Virus record (IMG/VR): IMGVR_UViG_3300029319_000123
Coordinates: 1-42,199 of that record
DNA length: 42,199 nt
Source of the DNA: a virus
Direction: 5' to 3' (one strand)
Position numbers and translations under genes: made by a program. Below are positions 31,144-38,846 of the stretch, one piece after another. Numbering within the stretch: the stretch's first letter is position 1; every line of letters starts with the position of its first letter. A model generated the notes under the pieces. That model saw only the letters and a list, made by a program, of their open reading frames with translations, searched no databases and was not told the origin of the DNA.

Positions 31144-32878
31144 TTTATTCAAAGTACATAGATTAAAGTCAATTAACAAATTGCCTTTTTCTTTGCCTAA
31201 TATGTCATTGATTGCTAATGAAGTAAGGAATTACAAAGTTGTTTATAGTAGTAAACCTTACATACAAAAGAACAAAAATGACATCAATATACCAAAATAT
31301 GTTGCTACTAGAGATGAGGTAGATAGGCAACTACTTGTTCAAGCAGGTATCTTTGTAAAGATACTATTTGGAAATATGAAGTTCCAAAGAAAAGACTTAC
31401 GCTTTTTGTATATTGCAAAGATGTTGTTAGGTCTAAAGTTTGCAAGGATAAGAATAAGCAAAACTTGTAGTAAGTTGGGTGGTCGTGCTAAATACGACAA
31501 ACTTACTAACAAAATAAAAACTTACCAAAAAGCACATGACGAGGATTTTGATGAAGCTATGAAAGAAGCACTCGATACTAATGAGATGTTCTTCTATAGA
31601 CTCTATCAACTTACTTATGCAGGTGTTGTTGGTATTGAAGCAAATGATACTGACATTGAACTTAAAATATACAGAGCAGTAAAAAACTTATACGAACACA
31701 AAGATGTAGAAAAATTCTATTTTGATATGTTGTATGAGATGGCTTTGTATAGAGGTTGGAATTACAATAGTATCACAGATACAGCGATAGGAAACATTGT
31801 AAGAAGTATGTTGCCTTTCAATGTACCTGTTGAAGTAGGACACCAAGATGTATCATATATTAGAAACATACTTAGTAAAGTTTCTCAAACTATCAGAGAA
31901 GCACAATACTATGCATGGAGAACTGATAATGAAAACTACAGGTGGGTTTATGATGAAGAAATTGGTCGTAGTAGAACTGAAAGATATAGACTAAGTTCTA
32001 AGCAAATTAGATACAGACTTAACAAGCTGTATAGAATATTGATTGGTAAAGATGGTTGGTGGAGTAAACAAAGAGTAGAAAACTTACGCAATGAAATGTT
32101 GCCTAGTGATGAATACTCTCCTGTTGATACTACTAAATTAGATAAGAACATATCTAATGAAGAAGGACTTACTCTACCTAAAGAACTTGATGATAAACTT
32201 AAGAAAGAAATTATGGAAGATGCCGACAGAAATTACAGAAGGCATTTTGTAGACCATACTTATGCAGAAGATGGTAATCATGGTAAAGCAAGATTACACA
32301 AGTTCAAACCAAACAAGTCTATACATAAAGCTATTCGTGAACTAAGAAAAAGAAATCACGATAGTGGTGTAGTTCCAAAGAACATGCACAGACTTACAAC
32401 AGATAGGAAAGTTTTTCAAACTAGAAAGACAGTAGCTGGTGGAAGTATGATGATTGATTGTTCTGGAAGTATGGGCATGAGCCAAAGGGATATTGAGGAA
32501 GTAGTAGAGTTATTACCTGCTAGTTGGATTGCAGGATATGTCGGTTATAGAGAGCGTAATAGTGATGGGTATGATGGAGATATTCGTATTATTGCTGACA
32601 ATGGTAGAACAGATACATACTCTATTGGAGAACTTACAGTTTATGGAAACAACAACATAGACTTTGAAGCACTTCAATTACTTGCTACAAAACCTGAGCC
32701 AAGAATTTGGGTAAGCGACCAACAAGTTATTGGTGTAAATGAACAGGGTATGATAAGCAACTTAACTCATGAGAAACGTAAAGAGATTGAACGTTTCGTA
32801 TTGTTGAACAATATTATTCCTATTGAGAATAGGGATATGGTTATTAAGGTAGCAAAACAGCTATCGGTAAAGCGATAG
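31130..32878 (+). CDS. VWA/CobT-like protein, partner of the MoxR ATPase (582 aa)
   Basis: Three consecutive ATGs at 31130, 31133 and 31136 overlap the ATPase stop; starts further left would read inside the ATPase gene, so one of these is taken. Residues 1-400 are helical and basic, many Lys/Tyr. The MIDAS metal site is MIDCSGSMGMS, with D443-C-S-G-S447 (DxSxS). The following GYVGYRERNSDGYDG and ATKPEPRIWVSDQQ match the VWA fold. Length and layout (long helical N-part, C-terminal VWA) resemble CobT and ViaA. The terminator at 32906-32950 ends the operon. Confidence 0.82.
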   Translation: MMMSSLFKVHRLKSINKLPFSLPNMSLIANEVRNYKVVYSSKPYIQKNKNDINIPKYVATRDEVDRQLLVQAGIFVKILFGNMKFQRKDLRFLYIAKMLLGLKFARIRISKTCSKLGGRAKYDKLTNKIKTYQKAHDEDFDEAMKEALDTNEMFFYRLYQLTYAGVVGIEANDTDIELKIYRAVKNLYEHKDVEKFYFDMLYEMALYRGWNYNSITDTAIGNIVRSMLPFNVPVEVGHQDVSYIRNILSKVSQTIREAQYYAWRTDNENYRWVYDEEIGRSRTERYRLSSKQIRYRLNKLYRILIGKDGWWSKQRVENLRNEMLPSDEYSPVDTTKLDKNISNEEGLTLPKELDDKLKKEIMEDADRNYRRHFVDHTYAEDGNHGKARLHKFKPNKSIHKAIRELRKRNHDSGVVPKNMHRLTTDRKVFQTRKTVAGGSMMIDCSGSMGMSQRDIEEVVELLPASWIAGYVGYRERNSDGYDGDIRIIADNGRTDTYSIGELTVYGNNNIDFEALQLLATKPEPRIWVSDQQVIGVNEQGMISNLTHEKRKEIERFVLLNNIIPIENRDMVIKVAKQLSVKR

Positions 32879-32905
32879 AATAGCTCTCAATTCTATCTGC
32901 CGTAC

Positions 32906-32950
32906 AAATAGGCGTGTGTTTTCTTTATTCGACACACGCCTATTTTTTTT
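32906..32950 (+). terminator. Rho-independent terminator of the MoxR-VWA operon
   Basis: Perfect 14-bp stem AAATAGGCGTGTGT (32906-32919) with ACACACGCCTATTT (32932-32945), 12-nt loop, followed by a run of Ts to 32950 and a second T-run. It is the GC-richest hairpin nearby. Confidence 0.9.
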
Positions 32951-32997
32951 ATTTTTTTCTATGCATATGCATATGCGTAAGCATTTCTATTTAATAC

Positions 32998-33026
32998 TTG
33001 CAATCTAATCACAATCACATTACACT
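32998..33026 (+). promoter_or_regulatory. Promoter giving a predicted leaderless message
   Basis: TTGCAA (32998-33003), a 17-bp spacer, TACACT (33021-33026). The predicted start, 7 bases after the -10, is 33033, the A of the ATG. No ribosome site is present before this gene. Confidence 0.65.
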
Positions 33027-33032
33027 AAGCAC

Positions 33033-33308
33033 ATGAGTAATACAGACAATACCAAAAATGTTTCATCTCTTATTGATGAGGCAACTAAAAACATAAAAGG
33101 TGGTAGTAAACATTGGTATGAAAGAATACCTTCTAAGGCAATTCCTTTCATAGAAACATTATCACGCAGGGTTGCACAAGAAGGCACTAAAGCTAACGCT
33201 AGAGTAGTTAGTGAAATATTGGAACGAGAATTTAATTTTGAAGTTTCTCGTAGTCGTGTTCGATTGTGGTTAGCAGACTTAGAGAAACAGTATGCCGAAA
33301 AATCCTAA
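33033..33308 (+). CDS. Small DNA-binding-like protein (91 aa)
   Basis: Helical: SSLIDEATKNIKGGSKHWYE, then a likely helix-turn-helix NARVVSEILEREFNFEVSRS (about 58-77) with RVRLWLADLEKQYAEK. The spacing of small/hydrophobic residues fits a winged or simple HTH. It overlaps the metallophosphoesterase gene by 17 bases. Its promoter places the RNA start at the ATG, so the mRNA may be leaderless. It may act with the phosphoesterase on DNA or regulate this second early unit; unproven. Confidence 0.65.
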   Translation: MSNTDNTKNVSSLIDEATKNIKGGSKHWYERIPSKAIPFIETLSRRVAQEGTKANARVVSEILEREFNFEVSRSRVRLWLADLEKQYAEKS

Positions 33309-34359
33309 CGAAAAAGAGTTAGCCTCTTTAATTGCAGATGCCGAGAGCGACAGAGTTAAAGAGCTAAAGAACACTAACGAAAGATTGTTAAAACAAATCG
33401 ACAAACTTAAAGACAAAAAAGCTGATATGATTGAGGCAGTTTATCGTGGTGCTAAAGACGGCATGTCTACTCTTACACTTCCAAAAATATCCAAACCAAC
33501 CCCATCTAAAAAACGCACAAAACAAGAGGAGATTTGTGTGCCGTTGCTTAGTGATATACAACTTGCGAAGAGAACCCCAGACTACGACACTTTAATAGCT
33601 GAGGAGAGAGTAATAAGATATGCACATAAGATTGTAAAGCTTGCAGAAATACAACGAGCTACCCATAAAATAAAAAAATGTGCGGTGTTATGCCTAGGAG
33701 ATATTGTAGAAGGAGAACTTATTTTTCCAGGGCAGTCACATTTAATTGATAGTTCTTTATATAGGCAAGTTACTGTAGATGGACCACGCATGATGCATGG
33801 GTTTTTATCTATATTGCTAGAGAACTTTGAAGAAGTAGATGTATACTGGGTTATAGGTAATCACGGTGCACTAGGGGGTAGGTCACGAAGAGATTACAAT
33901 CCAGAAACGAATGCTGATAGAATGTTAGGCAAAATCTTACAGACTATGTTTGCGGGTGAGAAACGCATTAAGTTTATTATCCCTGAAGGTGTAGACAATC
34001 ATTGGTACACAGTAGCTAACCTAGGAAAAAAAGCTAAATTCTTTTGTTTTCATGGAGATAATATCCGTGGCTCAATGGGTGTACCATTTTATGGATACAA
34101 TAAAAAAATACTAGGTTGGAAAGCTCTTGCAGCAAATGGTTTGATGGAAGACTTTACACACGCAGTTGCAGGACATTATCACACACCAACATCACTATAC
34201 ATTAATGATGTTCGTGTATGGGTAAATGGTTCAACTGAAAGTTACAACAGTTACGCACAGGAACAATTAGCTAGTATGGGTAGACCATCACAGTTTTGTT
34301 TGTTTGTGAAACCTGACAAAGGTGTAACTGCAGAATATCTAGTTAACTTAGAGGAATAG
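33292..34359 (+). CDS. Metallophosphoesterase, calcineurin-like (355 aa)
   Basis: Motifs in order: SDIQ (D88, with Q90 where the canonical His stands), CLGDIVEGE (G136-D137), VIGNHG (G189-N190-H191), FHGDN (H254-G255-D256) and AGHYHTP (G294-H295-H297). Residues 1-75 are a charged coiled-coil extension (LKNTNERLLKQIDKLKDKKA). The rest forms the two-metal phosphoesterase fold shared with SbcD/Mre11 and Lambda phosphatases. The missing first His would weaken one metal site but is tolerated in some relatives. It is a likely nuclease or phosphatase of the phage replication/recombination set, translated with the HTH protein upstream. Substrate unknown. Confidence 0.82.
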   Translation: MPKNPNEKELASLIADAESDRVKELKNTNERLLKQIDKLKDKKADMIEAVYRGAKDGMSTLTLPKISKPTPSKKRTKQEEICVPLLSDIQLAKRTPDYDTLIAEERVIRYAHKIVKLAEIQRATHKIKKCAVLCLGDIVEGELIFPGQSHLIDSSLYRQVTVDGPRMMHGFLSILLENFEEVDVYWVIGNHGALGGRSRRDYNPETNADRMLGKILQTMFAGEKRIKFIIPEGVDNHWYTVANLGKKAKFFCFHGDNIRGSMGVPFYGYNKKILGWKALAANGLMEDFTHAVAGHYHTPTSLYINDVRVWVNGSTESYNSYAQEQLASMGRPSQFCLFVKPDKGVTAEYLVNLEE

Positions 34360-34362
34360 TAT

Positions 34363-34509
34363 ATGGCAAAAACAAATGTAAAAGCTGTTGAGTTTGCAGG
34401 AGTAGGTACAATACCTAAACTTCTTGTAGAACAAGATGGTAAGTATGAACAAGTAATTCTTAAAGTTGGTGTTACTCGTTTAGACGACATTGAAACAATA
34501 GATAGTTAA
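34363..34509 (+). CDS. Small beta-rich protein (48 aa)
   Basis: ATG at 34363, 3 bases after the phosphoesterase stop, with GAGGA upstream. It reads MAKTNVKAVEFAGVGTIPKL and ends LVEQDGKYEQVILKVGVTRL-DDIETIDS. Strand-turn-strand pattern, no named family. Coupled position and clean ribosome site support translation. Confidence 0.6.
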   Translation: MAKTNVKAVEFAGVGTIPKLLVEQDGKYEQVILKVGVTRLDDIETIDS

Positions 34510-34526
34510 AAGAATACAAAGGAGGC

Positions 34527-35294
34527 GTGGTGGCTTTTAATTTAAAAGACTATGAAATGGTCGAAGATAGGCTCAAAAAGTTTTGGGCTGACAATCCTAG
34601 TGGTAGGATTGAAACAAACGTGGTTCATATAACAGATGATGGTACTTGTGTGACTATCAAAGCTGAAATATTTACTGATTCAAAAGTGGCTTTACCTGTA
34701 GCAACAGGTATTGCACAAGAAACTAAAGGACAAGGTGGGTTTGCTAATGCAGATGCATGGATGGAAAACTGTGAAACATCTGCTATTGGTCGTGCATTAG
34801 GTAATTGGAAATACCAAGGCTCTAATAAAAAAAGACCTACAGTACAAGAGATGTCAAAGGTATCCACAACGCCAAAACCAAAGGAGAAAAAACCAGTAGT
34901 AAAAGAAAATGAGTCAGGAACTTCTACTACTGGTTCTCCTACTAAAGAAATATTAGATGCAGGTTTTGGTGATAGAAAGCAGGATAAACATTTAAATGGT
35001 AAACCTTCAATGGATGCAAAAGGTTTGTTATGTCCTTGTGACAAACAATGTAGTGTAAATTATATACCTGAATCAGAAAAAAGAAGTCCTAAAAGTCCTG
35101 ACTTTAGATGTTCTATGATGGGTCAATGTGTAGGTGGAGATACAGTAGATGGTAAAGTATTTGCTAAGTCTTGGTGGATGGATAATAAAACAACACCTAA
35201 TGGTTGGAAAGATTACGCTGCTGTACAAAATGGATTGACATTACCTAAAGCAAAATCATTAGATGATATTAAACCAGGAGAAGCTCCCTTCTAA
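34527..35294 (+). CDS. Recombination-associated-like protein with CETSAIGRAL motif and zinc cluster (255 aa)
   Basis: Two adjacent GTG codons (34527, 34530) follow GGAGG; the second, giving MAFNLKDYE, has better spacing. Residues 1-105 have the actinophage-type domain ending ENCETSAIGRALGNWKYQG (80-98), sometimes linked to Erf/Rad52-like or ssDNA-binding proteins; I cannot confirm that. A Lys/Pro-rich linker (TTPKPKEKKPVVKENES) follows, then a Cys cluster (C169, C171, C175, C195, C201) and an aromatic end (SWWMDNKTTPNGWKDY). It could handle ssDNA in the absence of any phage polymerase gene. It is last in the rightward unit, just before the bidirectional terminator. Confidence 0.65.
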   Translation: MVAFNLKDYEMVEDRLKKFWADNPSGRIETNVVHITDDGTCVTIKAEIFTDSKVALPVATGIAQETKGQGGFANADAWMENCETSAIGRALGNWKYQGSNKKRPTVQEMSKVSTTPKPKEKKPVVKENESGTSTTGSPTKEILDAGFGDRKQDKHLNGKPSMDAKGLLCPCDKQCSVNYIPESEKRSPKSPDFRCSMMGQCVGGDTVDGKVFAKSWWMDNKTTPNGWKDYAAVQNGLTLPKAKSLDDIKPGEAPF

Positions 35295-35304
35295 TTAAAA
35301 GCAA

Positions 35305-35345
35305 GCAAGAGCCGAGGTAGAAAGGATAACACCCTCGGCTTTGCT
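35305..35345. terminator. Bidirectional terminator between converging arms
   Basis: AGCCGAGG (35310-35317) pairs with CCTCGGCT (35333-35340), extended by AGCAA/TTGCT with one bulged G. It separates the rightward unit (stop 35294) from the leftward holin gene (stop 35352). Runs of Ts are short on both sides, but position and GC content mark it as the shared terminator. Confidence 0.75.
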
Positions 35346-35351
35346 ATATAG

Positions 35352-35633
35352 TTATTTTGTAATTTGTTTTTTAGCGTATGTCTTAATGACTGCTAGTGCA
35401 GCACCACCACCAGCTAATGCAGCTAACTGAATTGTTTCAGCTTCTACACCAACTAATGGGGCAACTGTTAATGCACCAATAAACGCTTCAATGAATGTCC
35501 AAGCGGTACGCTCCAACATATCTTTTAAGTCGTCACTCATTTTGTACTCCCATGATTCGGACCAAGGTGTCCACCTCACATCCTTCTTGAATGTACCGTC
35601 TTGGTTTCTTGCTCTTTTTGATTTCTCAAACAT
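35352..35633 (-). CDS. Holin (93 aa), actinophage type
   Basis: N-terminal 40 residues are charged (MFEKSKRARNQDGTFKKDVR, then DLKDMLERTAWTFIEAFIGA). Two hydrophobic segments follow: TFIEAFIGALTVAPLVGV (about 47-64) and AALAGGGAALAVIKTYAKK (about 71-89). The 'DxLERTAWTF...AALAGGGAAL' layout fits r1t-like holins of actinobacterial phages. It would form the lesion that releases or activates the lysin. It is next to the DUF5675-like gene, which overlaps its start. Confidence 0.78.
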   Translation of the reverse strand: MFEKSKRARNQDGTFKKDVRWTPWSESWEYKMSDDLKDMLERTAWTFIEAFIGALTVAPLVGVEAETIQLAALAGGGAALAVIKTYAKKQITK

Positions 35634-36244
35634 TATCTAATAATCCTTCCTCTAAGCATAGCTTGAGTTTGTATAACTCCACCATTTACTTCAGATATAT
35701 CTTCTTTGAGTTCTTGTATTTTATCCATAACTGTTCTAGTTAACATTACATCATCACTAGAAGTATTTGATAATGGCTTTTCTAACAACTTAGTTATAGT
35801 TGTGTATTCTATATTTACTGGTTTACCTAACAGTAATTCTTTAGCAACTTTCTTGTACAACTTTAAATAAGCTACACCACTATGTCCTATGAATCCGTCA
35901 TCACTTATATCTAAGTCTTGTTGACTTTCTCCTACAATCAAACAACCTGATGTGTGTTCATCTGTGTTTCCTGCGTGTATAAGTATGTACGTAAAGTTAG
36001 GTACATCTTGTAAATGCAACATACCATAATGGTCATTACCATATCTTTTCTTATACTTCTCATGGAATCCACCTACTGTTCTAAACTTTATGTCGTATGT
36101 TCCTTCTGGTATGCAAGTTTCATGCATAACTTTTACTGATTGATACTGGTCTTCTAGTGTATAACACTCGAATAAACCATTAATAAACAACATACCATTA
36201 GTTGCATCAGTACCAAACTGTGTTCTAACAACGGTTAACTTCAC
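35633..36244 (-). CDS. DUF5675-like lysis-cassette protein (203 aa)
   Basis: N-terminal MKLTVVRTQFGTDATNGMLF, then CYTLEDQYQ, a Pro/Gly turn ETCIPEGTYDIKFR, and the hallmark LIHAGNTDEHTSGCLIVG (about 107-124). A His and a Cys sit as in DUF5675 and loosely as in L,D-transpeptidase-like folds ('IHxGNT...T.GC'). DUF5675 proteins occur beside holins and are suspected wall enzymes. No signal peptide, so it would need the holin. The C-terminal 60 residues are helical (VMDKIQELKEDISEVNGGVI). It is the best endolysin candidate in the window; activity unproven. Confidence 0.68.
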   Translation of the reverse strand: MKLTVVRTQFGTDATNGMLFINGLFECYTLEDQYQSVKVMHETCIPEGTYDIKFRTVGGFHEKYKKRYGNDHYGMLHLQDVPNFTYILIHAGNTDEHTSGCLIVGESQQDLDISDDGFIGHSGVAYLKLYKKVAKELLLGKPVNIEYTTITKLLEKPLSNTSSDDVMLTRTVMDKIQELKEDISEVNGGVIQTQAMLRGRIIR

Positions 36245-36362
36245 CTATTCCTCCATTCTTACAGTTGCATATAGTTATTTTTGTTCCTTTATTATCAATG
36301 TATGATGTGCAGTATTTATTTACCGCCACAACATCCACCACCGCAACAATCCATAATTTCTC
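36245..36362 (-). other. Short gap in the lysis cassette
   Basis: About 118 bases between the DUF5675-like gene and the upstream membrane protein. It holds the 12-residue Cys-rich ORF below; the rest (36245-36315) shows nothing recognisable apart from a T-run. Confidence 0.5.
36316..36354 (-). CDS. Possible 12-residue Cys/Gly micropeptide
   Basis: ATG at 36354-36352, AGGAG 7 bases upstream, stop at 36318-36316. It encodes MDCCGGGCCGGK. Four Cys and six Gly in twelve residues form a metal-chelating pattern. A clean ribosome site in an otherwise untranslated gap inside a lysis cassette makes translation plausible. Too short for homology to decide. Confidence 0.35.
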   Translation of the reverse strand: MDCCGGGCCGGK

Positions 36363-36548
36363 CTAATCTTTACGAAAGCCTATAGTTACTAACCATATGC
36401 CTAATGTTATTATAGTGGCTAATCCTGTCACCTGCTGTGCAGAACCAGTTAATGTGAGAGTTGCAATAACTAAACCCACTAAAGTCCAACTAAGGTTTAG
36501 TGTTTCTTTAATTGCAGCTACAATCCAAGACCATAATTTTTTAATCAT
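36363..36548 (-). CDS. Small two-segment membrane protein (61 aa), second holin-like
   Basis: MIKKLWSWIVAAIKETLNLS, then two hydrophobic segments (LSWTLVGLVIATLTLTG, about 19-35, and ATIITLGIWLVTIGF, about 44-58) and a basic end RKD. Class II holins or antiholins have this plan. It overlaps the Glu-rich protein gene by 1 base. With the holin at 35352 this would give the cassette two pore-type proteins. Confidence 0.6.
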   Translation of the reverse strand: MIKKLWSWIVAAIKETLNLSWTLVGLVIATLTLTGSAQQVTGLATIITLGIWLVTIGFRKD

Positions 36549-38491
36549 TAACTTCTCCTAAATATAAAGGCAGCCATACTAGCTATTCTAGTCAGAATAA
36601 CTGGAACTACCACTTCTTGTGCTTTTTCTTTTTGGTCAGATGTCATGTCATCACCAATACTTGAAAGGTTTATTTCTTGTATATTTACATCTACCAAAAC
36701 TTCTATTGGATTTTCTATAAAGTTTTCAAACTGAACTTCTGTAACAACATCAGCTAGTGTGTAGTTTTCTACATCAGAGTTTTCTACTGCACGTTCTACA
36801 TATTCTTCAACAGCTTCTGCTACTACTTCATCTTCTTTAACTGCCTCTGCAATTATTTCTACATCTTCAGTTTCAACTTGTAATACTTCGGCAACAACTT
36901 CTACTTGTTCTTCAGTAAGTTCCTCTACATCTTCAATAGCTTCTTCTACAACAGCCTGTATAACTTCTTGTACTTCTTCTGATACTTCTTCTAAATTTTG
37001 TACACCAACATCATTAACTTCTTCTAGAACTTCTATAACTTCTTCTGTTTCTAATTCCTCAACATATTCTTCTATAGCTTCAGCAACTTCTTCTTCTGTT
37101 GCATCATCTTCTACAATAGGTACTTCTGCAACTTCTTCTATCTCTGCAACTTCTACAGCAACTTCTTCTTCCGTAAGTTCTTCTACAGGTTTTTCCTCAA
37201 CATCTTCCTGTACTGGCTCATCCAAAACTTCCTCAATAACTTCTTCATCTTCCACCACAATAACAATGTCATCTTCTATCTCCTCCTCTTCTATAATTAC
37301 TATTACATCTTCAGGTATGTCTAGCTCTATAACTTCTTCTTCAATTATAAACTCTTCTAAATCTTCTAGTTCTTTAATTACCTCAACAAATTCTTCAAGT
37401 TCTTCTTCAGATAACTCCTCTAATTCAATAACAGAATCTTCTAATTCTAATAATATCTCTTCTTCTTTTTCCTCTTCTAACTGTTCTTGAATTAAACGTT
37501 CTTCTTCAGCTTTGATTTCAGCTTCAATAGCAGCTATCTCTTCCTCTGTAAGTTCTGGTATAAACTCTTCTTCGTCTTCTTCTTCGACAAGTAATAACTC
37601 CTCGACATCATCCACCTCCTCTTCTTCTAATTCTACTTCTTCGACAATATCAACAACATCATCAGGTATATCAATGCAATCACTGGGCTGATAACCAAAC
37701 CAATCTCCACTCTCTACGGCTTCCAAATATTGTTTATACGATAAAGGATTACCTGGGTGTTCACATCCATTTTCATCCCAAGCCAAGTACGTAGTAATAC
37801 CATCTTCGACCACATCTTTCGCTTTAGGTAGCGTTGTAGTAGTCGTAGTCGTAGTTGTAGTCGTGGTAGTAGTCGTTGATGTGGTGCTAGAAGTTGTTGT
37901 CGAACTAGATGTCGTTGTAGTAGGTACATTATCATACTTATAGTATATATTATCTATAAGATACCAGTCAGGATTTTCTCCAGTTAATCCATCAATAACT
38001 ATCTCTGTAATAAAAGTATCTACACCTTCTGCAACTGCCCAAGACTTAGACATAACTGTTGTATAATCTGTGTGTTGGTCTAGTGTAAATGTTTCAGATG
38101 CACCATTATCGTAGTACACAGTACCTGATATAGTATCTACATCTGTAGCACCATATTGAAAACCTACCTCGTAAGGTTCATTAGGAAATGCAATGGTAAT
38201 GCTATCTGCACTACCTCTTACACCTAATGCGTGTCTGTTTAGACTAAAGTATTCTGAACCAAAACAATCTAAATCTTCTATGCCTATACTTCCTGCTACC
38301 TCTGTACTTACACACTCAGGTGATGCAGTCGTAGCAGCAGCCACCTCTGTATCATTACCACCATACAATATATCTATGTCTGTGTTTATTTGTTGGTCAT
38401 TAAAAGTTTCTGTTACTGTAGTTTCTTCTGCTATAGAATGTATAGGTACAGCTAGTAAAAGAACTGCAGTTAATACTGCTAGTTTTTTCAC
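36548..38491 (-). CDS. Secreted Thr-linker/Glu-rich protein with C-terminal membrane segment (647 aa)
   Basis: Residues 1-21 are a signal peptide (MKKLAVLTAVLLLAVPIHSI-A). Residues about 25-190 are a beta-rich, Cys-containing domain (GTVYYDNGASETFTLDQHTD, lectin/PEP-like). Residues about 190-222 are almost only Thr/Ser, ending LPKAKD. A Trp/Cys patch follows (DWFGYQPSDCIDIP). Residues about 285-600 are dominated by Glu/Val/Ile helix repeats (LTEEEVAVEVAEIEEVAEVP). It ends VVVPVILTRIASMAAFIFRR-S, a membrane anchor. The Thr linker is typical of actinobacterial surface proteins, perhaps host-derived. It may act in lysis or superinfection control; no known family. Confidence 0.7.
   Translation of the reverse strand: MKKLAVLTAVLLLAVPIHSIAEETTVTETFNDQQINTDIDILYGGNDTEVAAATTASPECVSTEVAGSIGIEDLDCFGSEYFSLNRHALGVRGSADSITIAFPNEPYEVGFQYGATDVDTISGTVYYDNGASETFTLDQHTDYTTVMSKSWAVAEGVDTFITEIVIDGLTGENPDWYLIDNIYYKYDNVPTTTTSSSTTTSSTTSTTTTTTTTTTTTTTTLPKAKDVVEDGITTYLAWDENGCEHPGNPLSYKQYLEAVESGDWFGYQPSDCIDIPDDVVDIVEEVELEEEEVDDVEELLLVEEEDEEEFIPELTEEEIAAIEAEIKAEEERLIQEQLEEEKEEEILLELEDSVIELEELSEEELEEFVEVIKELEDLEEFIIEEEVIELDIPEDVIVIIEEEEIEDDIVIVVEDEEVIEEVLDEPVQEDVEEKPVEELTEEEVAVEVAEIEEVAEVPIVEDDATEEEVAEAIEEYVEELETEEVIEVLEEVNDVGVQNLEEVSEEVQEVIQAVVEEAIEDVEELTEEQVEVVAEVLQVETEDVEIIAEAVKEDEVVAEAVEEYVERAVENSDVENYTLADVVTEVQFENFIENPIEVLVDVNIQEINLSSIGDDMTSDQKEKAQEVVVPVILTRIASMAAFIFRRS
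37828..37915 (-). repeat. Trinucleotide (Thr-codon) repeat tract
   Basis: The DNA encoding the Thr run is built of ACN/GTN triplets on the read strand (GTAGTAGTCGTAGTC and variants on the plus strand). Repeat-unit changes here would alter linker length without frameshift, so it is a likely site of length variation between relatives. Confidence 0.7.
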
Positions 38492-38679
38492 ATCAAATTA
38501 TTGATTAACACCACCAGTGCCGAGATTGCAACTAACCAACCACTTAGCTCTTGTCTTGATATTTTTTGATTCACCTTTTCATGTAATTCATCAATGCGTT
38601 TATTTATATCTTGTTGCCCTTCCAATATTAAATTCAACATTTCTTTCTGTGTAAAGCCGTTTCCGTTATAAGATGTCAT
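38488..38679 (-). CDS. Small coiled-coil membrane protein (63 aa), XhlA-like
   Basis: Start at ATG 38679 (MTSYNGNGFTQKEMLNLILE) is preferred to 38694, because 38694 lies deeper inside the upstream gene; a weak GGAA precedes 38679. Residues 14-45 are a heptad helix (LEGQQDINKRIDELHEKVNQ), and the C-terminal 18 are hydrophobic (LSGWLVAISALVVLINNLM). This cytoplasmic coil plus C-terminal anchor matches XhlA-type holin accessory proteins. It belongs to the lysis cassette. Confidence 0.6.
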   Translation of the reverse strand: MTSYNGNGFTQKEMLNLILEGQQDINKRIDELHEKVNQKISRQELSGWLVAISALVVLINNLM

Positions 38680-38824
38680 CTTTATTCCAATCATCTTGCC
38701 AATTCCACTTATCAGTCTTGTAATAGTACGGTGCTTTATGTGATTTACCTGTTAAAAATTTATATAGATTACCATAGTTTTCTATAACTAAAGCAATTAA
38801 AAGTAAGTATATGAGTAAATCCAT
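38666..38824 (-). CDS. Small membrane protein (52 aa)
   Basis: ATG at 38824-38822. It starts MDLLIYLLLIALVIENYGNL, an N-terminal membrane segment, then a Tyr/Trp/Asp-rich tail (APYYYKTDKWNWQDDWNKDD). No ribosome site precedes it. Instead an extended -10 (TGATATAAT, 38840-38832) predicts an RNA beginning at the ATG. It overlaps the next gene by 14 bases. Not recognised; first gene of the leftward lysis unit. Confidence 0.55.
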   Translation of the reverse strand: MDLLIYLLLIALVIENYGNLYKFLTGKSHKAPYYYKTDKWNWQDDWNKDDIL

Positions 38825-38831
38825 AAATCGG

Positions 38832-38840
38832 ATTATATCA
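38832..38840 (-). promoter_or_regulatory. Extended -10 promoter for a leaderless leftward lysis message
   Basis: Minus strand TGATATAAT (TG plus perfect TATAAT). The start would fall at about 38824, the first base of the ATG of the small membrane protein. There is no good -35, as is common for extended -10 promoters. Confidence 0.55.
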
Positions 38841-38846
38841 TATTAA

